Assembly (NCBI RefSeq): GCF_014356525.2
Contig: NC_052505.1
Location: 5,649,836-5,713,835, forward strand
DNA from: Nilaparvata lugens
Lineage: Eukaryota > Arthropoda > Insecta > Hemiptera > Delphacidae
DNA length: 64,000 nucleotides
Reading direction: 5' to 3'
This document shows positions 55,628 to 64,000 of this stretch, piece after piece (positions within the stretch are counted from its first letter, which is position 1; each line of letters starts with the position of its first letter). The notes beneath the pieces are model-generated. The model searched no databases. It saw only the letters and a program-made list of their open reading frames with translations, and was not told the DNA's origin. The position numbers and the translations under genes were made by a program.

Positions 55628-55800
55628 ATCCAGTGTTTCGGATGGACACGTTAAGCCGTCGGTCCCGGCTGCCTAAAAAGTAGTCGTTAGGTCATGTCAG
55701 AGGCCCTGAAATTGATCAGTTGCGACCTGAAAACTCTGACACTAGACCTGAGCCAGCCAGGTCACTCGATATTATTATTATTATCATTGCTATCATCTGG
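55628..55800 (+). mobile_element. SINE core and tail
   Basis: GGATGGACACGTTAAGCCGT, CGGTCCCGGCTGCC, then GAGGCCCTGAAATTGATCAG and an (ATT)n tail near 55775. It lacks the tRNA head of the 12713-12961 copy. The core is the most conserved part among the three copies. Confidence 0.75.
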
Positions 55801-55814
55801 CATTGATCTTCAGC

Positions 55815-55955
55815 TGGTGTTGGAGCTGTTGGCGGAGCATCTGTAGTCTTCAATTCCTGGTTCCAGATAAATCATTTCCAACTGAATGTGAGCAACACAC
55901 AAAACATCATCTGCAGTTTGTCGCGAAGTCTGCCTCATGACCAGGAGCCTGTGAA
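55815..55955 (-). other. Exon-like open segment of unknown identity
   Basis: After a possible acceptor CGCTTCACAG (about 55960), the minus strand reads LLVMRQTSRQTADDVLCVAH, IQLEMIYLEPGIEDYRCSAN and SSNTS, then a stop. Codon-like composition and an acceptor suggest a terminal exon of an unidentified minus-strand gene. The phase was not confirmed, and it could equally be repeat sequence. Confidence 0.25.
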
Positions 55956-55959
55956 GCGA

Positions 55960-57680
55960 TCAAAGTTTAACCAATTTTCATGACAAGGAATAATGTTTAT
56001 CTTGCCTAGTACCCGTATGCTACAATATAGAAAAAGGTGATGCTTTTTGATAAAAGAATACTTTTTAAAAATTTTATTAGTTTCTTCACATTACATGATA
56101 AATTCATTGTAACTGAATAATATTGCAAAATTATAAAACAGAACAGATTAAACATACTTAAATAAATTAAAAGTTATGTTATTCAAAATAAAAAATACTT
56201 CCCTTGATTAATCAATATTATACAAACACTAAGTAAACACATATATTTTTGCCATTTGTACACAATATTGTCATCCATAGATTTCTTATTTACAACATTA
56301 TAGCTGATATTGCGTCTAAAATATTATTTCTTCTAATTTACACACTGGATTAACAATATAGGTAACACTTTATGATAAAAGGCTACTACATTATTGTGCT
56401 CATTTCAAAATACCAGTATAGAACAGTATTTATTTCGATGAAAATAGTCTGTTATCTTTCACAACAACTCATGGAAATCATCCAAATATTTCCAAATAGA
56501 AGTCATTGGAGAATTATTATGGATTGATTAGAACTGTACAATGTAGTTATTTTGAGAAATTATTCATTTAAGGATTATCACTATTTGAAATTCTCTGTAG
56601 ATAATAAGAGAGAGTAGGATTGTGCTTGTTTGACCAAAATGTTCTTGAATGTATTCATGAGAAAATGTTGGAACAGAAATAATTTTTCAATCCAGTAGAC
56701 TGTGAACTTCATCTTTTAGCTTCCAGTTTATACAGTTTTTTTTCAGGATAACCGATAAACATTTTGTAAGCCTAGTTCAGAGAAAATTATCGCAAAAAAT
56801 ACGTGCAATGAAGGGACCAAGATTGAAAATCTAATCCATAATTTCTCCAAGGACATAGTTTGAAGTCTCTGCTGATTCTATTCAAGACTTAATTGGCACT
56901 AAATTTCATCTGAAAATTCATATAAATTCATCTTTGGCATTATTTCATGAGTTGCCTCCACTAACTATTCATACCAACAATAAAATACAGTTATATTGAA
57001 TTCAATTCAATTGCTAGTCTATCTTCTTACAATGAGATTCACTACATAAATCAATATAAATTTGATTTTGCCCACATCAATATTGGTGTCATGAAAAACC
57101 GTGAACAATAATTTTCTACAGTGGTAATACACTCAAATTAGCATTTGAACATCATAGACTTGACTGTATTACATCTATATTACTGGTATTTCAAATAAAT
57201 GTACTTATAGTTAGGATAATAATTGTTCAACTGTGATCATGGTTATAACAAGTTCATTTCTTACAATCTTCTTTGCGCATTGCTTCATTTCTAAAGGTGA
57301 AAAAAGGCTTTTTGAGATAATAAATATCTTATTGGGATATAGACCAGTGGAAATTGATGCTTTTTTATAACAAAGACAATACAAAGAAGGAATTTTGTGT
57401 ATGATGAAACTTAATTATTTCAATGATAAATCTCCAAATAATTTTTAAAGCCACTTTCTATTTAATTAAATGTTTGATCTTGTTATTGGAGTTTACATTC
57501 CATATATTTCTGTAAATGTTTAATTTTTCTGAGCTATCTGATACTATTGTGGTTATTTTATTTACTTTTACAATTTGACAATGGAAACAACAGGTGAACC
57601 CAGAATACGCTTCCTTAAATTTACAATGTTCTATAATGTTTTTTTTTTAAGATGTTTATTCCCAAAGAAAAGATAGCTTA
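55960..57680. other. AT-rich stretch, no gene seen
   Basis: About 1.7 kb of AT-rich sequence with no open frame above noise and no obvious repeat termini. It could be intron or a long UTR. Confidence 0.4.
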
Positions 57681-57684
57681 AGTA

Positions 57685-58916
57685 GATATCCCATGGTATA
57701 GGTCGTTCATTTTCCAAATTTCAAGCCGATTTCTTCTTAACTGAGCCGACTACTATCGACGAATACTGTCTATTATTACTGATTTGGCCGGGTGAGAGAG
57801 TAAGAACGGCACAGTATGGAAGACTAAGGCCGGTTACAGAGCATGACCGACCGTCAGTGCGTACGTCAGTAGCGCTGGTCTTTTCCATAGAGATTCCACC
57901 GTACTGAGCAGGACTGACGGCACGCACGCGCACGGTCAGGACCATGCGTTTCATACAGCGTACGAATACCATCGGTCAAGCTCGTGCGCATCCGTTCCAT
58001 CGGTCGACTGACGCGCTATTGAAACAAATAGAATCTTTCAGAGCTGTACTGATCAGTAGCCCGATCGCAACATCACCAATGTGCTGACACTTCTGCCCGA
58101 CAATCAGCTGATATTGAATATAATAATGAATGAATTCAATTAGTAGTGTCATATTTGAATTCAGAGTTTTTCTATACATTTTTTCAATCATTTCTAAATT
58201 TTTTATTGAAAAAGTCATATATTATTAATATTATCTACATTTATTTGATCCGTAGCTTAAAATTACTGCAAGTATTCCCAATGGTGATACAAGCTCGAAA
58301 TAACTCATCAAAATTTCTGATGGAGATTCTGAGGTAGTTGAAAAATGTATCTTTACCCCAAGCAATGATGTATTATAATGGTACTAAATTCCCTTTGAAA
58401 TGCTCTTTGGGCGCCCATCGGGTGAACTTGATATCTACGTCTTTTAATATTTCGTTTACGAAGATAATAAGCTGCAACTAAACAATCTGTGAAGGCGTCC
58501 ATTTTGTCAGAAAAACTGATGTATGGTCAGGATGGTGCATACGCACTGACGGTCGGTCGAGCTCTGAATGTGTAAAACTGATTCATCGATGCGTACGGTC
58601 AGGATGGTACATACGCACTCACGGTCGGTCGAGCTCTGTAACCGGCCTTACACTACTTTCTCTTTTTTTGTGATTAATTCTCTAGTTTTTTTATGAAATT
58701 TAATTCAAACGTGACTTTGACAATGACTACGACTACGCCCCGTTTCGGAAAGCCAATTGTCTCACTCCAGCTGTTTATAGTCTGGAACTTAGTCAAATCC
58801 CGAGCTCGGAAACCGGCCCTTACAGTGTTACATAGCTTGACGATAAAGAGCTACGTGGACTATCGGCTTGAGTTAGCAGTGAAATTTGGAAAATAAACGC
58901 CCCATACCATGGGATA
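57685..58916. mobile_element. M2 element split by other insertions
   Basis: Left half 57685-57826 (ATCCCATGGTATAGGTCGTT) and right half 58830-58916 (CGCCCCATACCATGGGATAT). Between them lie a TA-flanked element (57827-58648) and a partial GGGCCGG-family element (about 58655-58820). Confidence 0.65.
57827..58648. mobile_element. 822-bp TIR element with TA target duplication
   Basis: Ends AGGCCGGTTACAGAGC and GCTCTGTAACCGGCCT are inverse, flanked by TA (57825-57826, 58649-58650). Repeated GACGGTCGGTCGAGCTCTG near the right end is a duplicated terminal piece. The TA duplication suggests a Tc1/mariner-type mechanism; no transposase is present. Confidence 0.7.
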
Positions 58917-60565
58917 TCTACTTTTCTGTCTTTTCTCTATGTTCAGTGGTTAAATAACGCATGTTCTATGCAGCTGAATGAGACACTCCATTGACAAAAC
59001 AAAATACCAACAGGTTTGTGGCTCCCCATGCTTCAAACAGCAAATATAACAAGTAAGATCACTTACGTGCATCTATAAATGCATCGATCTCACAGTCTCT
59101 GATCCAACCTCATATTCAAAAATGCACGATTTCAACCTGACTGATTAACAACAATGGATTTTCATCGGTAAAACATACATTAGAGATCTCTGATTAGACT
59201 GGTCCAATGAAACTCAACTTGTTACACAATTGATTGGATGGAAAAGATATCTCAACTATTATATTCATACGAACATAATACAACTATGAAACTTGTGCTC
59301 CATGTTGAAAACCATTATTATTTATAAATGTGTCTTTTTAAAAAAAAAACAGCATCGCATGATGAAACAATCTCATGCAAATTCTTGTTTGAAATCATAG
59401 TTGAAACGTAATGTAATTTTTTTATTCATTTCACATTCCATAATACACATGATCAGAAGAGGACCAACAGGCCTAGCACAAAACTGTTCCCTTTCCGAAT
59501 TTTGATAGAAGTATGTCAAAAAAGTAGGTTATGTTACTTCACTTAAACGATTCAGATCAAATTTCGAGTCCAAAAATATACAAACCAAAATTTAGGATTG
59601 TTTATAAGAATAGAAGACAGTTGACTGAAAAAAAAATCAGGAACTGATGCTGATAAAGTAGGCTATATTATTGAAATGACAACCAGTTTTGGTTGTTTAT
59701 TACCGGAATTATAAGAATAGAATAAAATATTGTTTCTTAATCCATTCCGAGCTGCCATGTATTAATATACGTCATTATAAATACATCAAAACCGTGAATT
59801 AAATGAACTTAGAAATGCGTTCAACAATTCATTGTAATTTTTATTTCATTACTTCATTTCATTATCCTATTCATATCAATCACGTTTCTATCACTCCTAA
59901 ATATAATTGTTACAATGCATATACTTGAAATATCGATAATATTTTATTTCCCTTATTGATCACATGAAATATAGGAATACTATAATTAGACTAGATTTAC
60001 TAAAACATCAAAACTAGCTCACAGGATATCTACCTATATTACCACAGCATTATGCACAATCTGTACAAAAAGTTATTTATCCATGAATTTATATACTCTA
60101 CACACAATAATCCAATCTGATAAAATATCATAAAAACATTTGTCACTACTTCAGCTAATCTAATGGAATGTTCATTAACAATTAGCTATATCACTGATAT
60201 AAAAAATATCATAACGATGTTGTATTGACAATATAAGGTCTAATGAACAATCTGGATTATTTGAGACACCGAATGGATGAAAGTTCATGAACACAACTCA
60301 TCAATGGATAGATTATAGTAGAGCCACCCCTAATTGGAGTGGTTGTTATCATTCATAGACAATAGAAGAGGTTATAGTTAGGGCAATAGAAATCTACCAT
60401 ATATTAGTAACAATACTCCGGTACCAGAAAAATTTCACAATTCTGCAAGATTTCACAAGAATTGCACAACTAATATTCAAGAGAATAGCACAGGGTGGCA
60501 AGTATGAGATTTGATTTAATAAGAAACAAAAAATATATAAAAAGAAAACGTTCTAACAAGAGATT
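58917..60565. other. AT-rich stretch, no gene seen
   Basis: Includes one reversed 3' repeat tail (59420-59720). No exon recognised. Confidence 0.45.
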
Positions 60566-60569
60566 GATT

Positions 60570-61370
60570 ATACAGGATGAGTTCTACGAGAGGAGAGGTG
60601 TAACAACCGAAGGTCATAGATTATTCTACATGAAATTTGCTACGAAAAATGTCCAGTAAAATTTTCGATATACATAGACTTCGATATTTTTGAAAAACGT
60701 TAATAACTAGAAAACTATAAGCCAAAATCTAATTATAAGGATATGGTTGGAAGGGGGAGAAATTTCCAATAAGATTCAAATAAATTTGTTCCTTTGTTTG
60801 ACGTTGATGAACTTTTAATGAGCACTCAGTTGAAAAAAGTACATTCGTCGATTTCAAACCTTTTGAACGCTCATAAATAGTACAAAACCAAGAAAAAATA
60901 TATGGATCTTATTGGAAATTTCTTCCTCTATCCGAACATATCCTTAGAATTAGATTTTGACCGATAGTTTTTTTTAGTAATTGGTGTTTAAAGGTGCGTA
61001 CAGACTTTCGCTCTGCTCCGCAACCGAACGTCACTCCAGCAGAGCGATTGATGATCGACCGGGGAGCAACAGTGGTTCGACCGGGGAACGCGAGAAGATC
61101 TAACATCTTCCATAACGTTCATGATGGGTGCGTGGGCGGTGCGACTGTGGTTCGATGATGGCACGAGGGCGGTACGAGGGAGGAGCGTGCTCGGTGCTGG
61201 TTGGAAGCGCGAATATGTGTACGCAGCTTAAAAAAAAAACAAATAGAAAAGTCGATATATCTATAAAACAAAGGTCGATATAACAAAATTTTACTGGTAA
61301 TTTTTTGTTGCAACTTGAAGAATCTATGATCTCCGGCTGCTACAACTTTCGTAGGACACCTTGCATGAGT
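60570..61370. repeat. Large inverted repeat with an inner GC-rich MITE
   Basis: Outer arms pair (GGTCATAGATTATTCTACAT with its relative at 61320; AAATCTAATTATAAGGATAT with 60940-60960). The centre holds an inverted-repeat element at about 60992-61231 with ends AAGGTGCGTACAGACTTTCG and GTGTACGCAGCTT. Confidence 0.55.
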
Positions 61371-61649
61371 TATTACAATGTGAATAATTCTAGTTACCAT
61401 AATTCAAAAAATTGTATATGACTGTGAAGTACAAAAATGTTGAGGAATAATATCAGTATCGGTAATATAAATCAATCTAACAAACTCGACTTTCTGTGTA
61501 AAAATTTTTAATAAAATAAAATTAGTGGAATAAATATAATAAAATAGTGGAATAAATAAAATGAAATAGTGGAACAAAAATAGGTACAGTAAATTCTTCA
61601 ACAACTCAACGGTTATAAAATAAAATCACAATTGCATGACTAATCTAAA

Positions 61650-61934
61650 GCCGTGTCCACACTAAACAAACATGTTTGTTGAGGAGCTCAGGGACAAACA
61701 TTTTTAAAAGTTTGGACAATCATTGTTTGTCAAACAAAAAATTACTGTTTTCCAAACATTTTCAGTGTTGACAGAAGTAAAACATAAAACCTTTTCTCCT
61801 CACAAATATTTTGTTTGGTGAGGCGTCCACACTGGCCACGGGCAAACATTGTTTGTCAAACATAATAAAATTTGCTCAAACTGTTTCAACAAACATGTTT
61901 TTCGAACACTTGTTTAGTGTGAACACGGCTTAAG
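61650..61934. mobile_element. Inverted-repeat MITE (AAGCCGTGTCCACACTAAAC)
   Basis: Ends AAAGCCGTGTCCACACTAAA and TTTAGTGTGAACACGGCTT are inverse. The interior repeats CAAACATTGTTTGTCAAACA. Non-coding. Confidence 0.7.
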
Positions 61935-62274
61935 AATGCTGTTATTCCAAATAATTCAAATATGGAATTTCTAATATAATATCAATAAGTCAGTAATAAT
62001 ATCAGTGAATATAGATTAGGTATTGAAACAATACAAATGAATTATATATTTTGTTATCACAAAATATCTCATTTGTTGTACTAGTTCTATTCATTAGCAG
62101 ATTGCACGATTTACAAAAATAGGGAGGGTAATTCAAAGATGATATAACAGAGTCGATGAACAATGAAAATGAGAGAGCAGAATTTAATTATATAATAAAA
62201 AACTTACCAAAAGTAATAATTTCACATGTAAAACATGGATAGAAATGAAAAGAAAGTTCTACCATAGAGAAACA

Positions 62275-63131
62275 ATAGCGTGAGTAGATATCCCATGGTA
62301 TAGGGCGTTTATGTTGCAACTTTTACTGTTATCTCAAGCCGATTACTGTCGATTTTCACTGTGTTGTTGGGGTGAGAGTGTATGAACGGCACAATATGAG
62401 AGACTACGAGCGTCACACAGCTTCACGGGGAAGAACTACGAGGACTATCGGCTTGAGATAACAGTAAACCTAGCGCCGCAGTGCAGGATGGTTTCTCACA
62501 GCTTGGCGTTGTTGTCATTTGAGATGGGTGTCTGGCTTGGAAGTGTTTCGGCCGCATTGCAGGATGACTGTTAACGGTTGCCGGAAGATCAACAGCTGGG
62601 TTTTTTCGTGATAAAGGAATTCTGATTGCAGATTCGTTCTCAGCGACCCCAAGTTTAGCCTGAAGGCTCAGAATGTCAACAATATTTTTAAATAATTAAA
62701 AATCATCATGAAAAGTCATTAATATGGTAGTACACCACATTTCTGGAAACTTTTTACTGGTGACTGGAGTTATTATTGACACACAAAAATAAATATAGTC
62801 GTGAGAAAGAAAACTGCTGATGAACGCGAATAAGACCGTCACTCCATTGTTCTATTGTCTCGGCTGCTTGGCTGAGCCTGGCTGGAGGGATCAAATAACC
62901 GACTGGATTGATCTTTCGTCTGTCCGCTAGGCGGAACTATGCCGACCATTGCTGGGTGGAAGATGTTACTGCGGCCGCTCGCATTCCCACCAACGCTGCT
63001 ATTACTTGCTGTCTCAGCGCCTAGTCCGAGTCAGACAAGCATCCAGCCTGCACTGCGGAGCTAGGTTAAAGGTGGGACATGAACGTCCTATACCATGGGA
63101 TATCTACTCACGCTATTGTTTCTCTATGGTT
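62275..63131. mobile_element. M2 element split by a Harbinger-like element
   Basis: The outer arms ACCATAGAGAAACAATAGCG (about 62270) and CGCTATTGTTTCTCTATGGT (63131) enclose an M2 copy interrupted at 62468-63066. Confidence 0.7.
62468..63066. mobile_element. 599-bp TIR element with TAA duplication, exon-like cargo
   Basis: Ends ACCTAGCGCCGCAGTGCAGG and CCTGCACTGCGGAGCTAGGT, flanked by TAA (62465-62467, 63067-63069), as in PIF/Harbinger insertions. It has no transposase. It carries a 41-codon plus-strand frame with a signal-peptide-like core (62939-63064) and a proline-rich minus-strand open frame of about 80 codons without a start (62690-62450). Confidence 0.7.
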
Positions 63132-63393
63132 CTACGTAATGTTACCAATTGGGGGATGATTGAAAATATGAGCCCGTGTCAGTAAGGGGTAAGATATTTA
63201 TACACATTCAAAGACCCCATCAAATTCCTTTCAATAGGGGAGATTCAAATTTATAATCTTATTTCAAGCTGCCCATAAACACAAATCATAGCTTGGTTCG
63301 GTGATTAACTGAAGGCAATTGTTAACATAATTAAAATTCTTATTTCGCTCCAATATTATATCAATGTAAAGTGAATGTAAAGTAAAAGTAGAG

Positions 63394-63675
63394 TAAGGCC
63401 CGGTTGCACAAAAGCCGGTTAAATTTGAACCGTGATTAATATATCAGGAGAACCAATCAGAGAAGGCCTTTTTGATAAGACGGCTTCTCTGATTCGTTTT
63501 GGTAAAATTAATCATGGTTAAAATTGAAATCGAAATTGAAATTATCTTTATTCTTCTTCTTAGAAAGTACAAACAATATACATGTACAAAACTTGAAGAA
63601 GGTTCCTCACATGGACAAAGCCTGTGTGCGAGGAAAAAACCGGCTTCAACCGGTTTTTGTGCAACTGGGCCTTGA
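63394..63675. mobile_element. GGTTGCACAA inverted-repeat MITE with an insert
   Basis: AGGCCCGGTTGCACAAAAGC at the left and GGTTTTTGTGCAACTGGGCC at the right. Relative of the 10629-11180 array. About 63520-63640 is an inserted A-rich repeat tail. Confidence 0.65.
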
Positions 63676-64000
63676 TGTTCCCAGCATAGTGAGAAATACT
63701 TAAACTCTAACATGTTCAAGAATTTATATTTGAAAAATCGATCAATATCATTTACAATTAAAACAAAAATAAGATTTAAAATGTATAAACTAAATTACTT
63801 ATATTGAAGTATAAATTAATAAGAAACTAATAACAAAAATATATTACAATAATATAAAATAACAACGAATTGATAGTTAACACAAATAACAAATCATCTA
63901 ATAAATGCATGAGGGAGAAGGATATCAATTAAAATATCACAAACAATTAGTGAGATTCAAAATAACCTCAATCTAAATACGAGATTCTACAACTACCATG
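63676..64000. other. AT-rich stretch, no gene seen
   Basis: No recognisable exon or repeat terminus. Confidence 0.4.

Noticed and set aside
57721..57972. 83-residue minus-strand frame
   Set aside because: It spans the junction of an M2 MITE and the TA-flanked element.

Overview
This is an AT-rich, transposon-dense eukaryotic window, most likely from a hemipteran insect. The repeat types (CR1/L2-like LINEs, a tRNA-headed SINE, BEL/Pao, hAT, PIF/Harbinger, mariner, pogo and Helitron ends, and many small inverted-repeat elements) would suit a planthopper such as Nilaparvata. That assignment is inference; no marker in the window proves the species. Two 100-base N runs (20404-20503, 51859-51958) are assembly gaps.

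Two protein-coding genes are supported, both on the minus strand. (1) Blue cheese / WDFY3 (ALFY), a very large BEACH-family autophagy scaffold. Twelve phase-compatible exons lie between 53004 and 24131 and join into about 709 codons. They cover the middle of the protein: the end of the armadillo-like region, the concanavalin-A-like domain, and the linker after it. The N-terminal exons lie beyond 53 kb and were not found here. The PH-BEACH, WD40 and FYVE half is also absent. (2) An arrestin-domain-containing (ARRDC/alpha-arrestin) protein. Exons at 6163-6279, 4644-4861, 1410-1592 and 142-327 cover most of both arrestin lobes and run off the left edge. A candidate first coding exon (21659-21725) lies about 15 kb upstream, in the right phase, inside a hAT-type transposon with perfect 14-bp ends and a perfect 8-bp target duplication.

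Layout on the plus-strand scale: 0.1-6.3 kb ARRDC exons with inverted-repeat insertions; 6.3-24.1 kb gene-poor nested repeats, including a 600-bp hairpin at 6.5-7.1 kb, tandem arrays at 10.1-11.2 kb, a SINE at 12.7 kb and the hAT carrying the arrestin-like exon; 24.1-53.0 kb the WDFY3/bchs exons, with introns holding a pogo-like MITE, two tandem arrays, mariner and CR1/L2-like fragments, and a Harbinger-derived family whose copies end 31 and 38 bp from two exon donors; 53.0-54.9 kb a degraded BEL/Pao element with GC-rich minisatellites; 55-64 kb AT-rich sequence without a recognised gene but with several nested inverted-repeat elements.

The strongest point for follow-up is the hAT element that encloses an arrestin-like first exon. 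It could be an exon donated by a transposon to the gene downstream, or a gene fragment captured by the transposon. Next is the apparent nesting of the ARRDC gene downstream of the last visible bchs exon, which is either a giant bchs intron or a scaffold misjoin.
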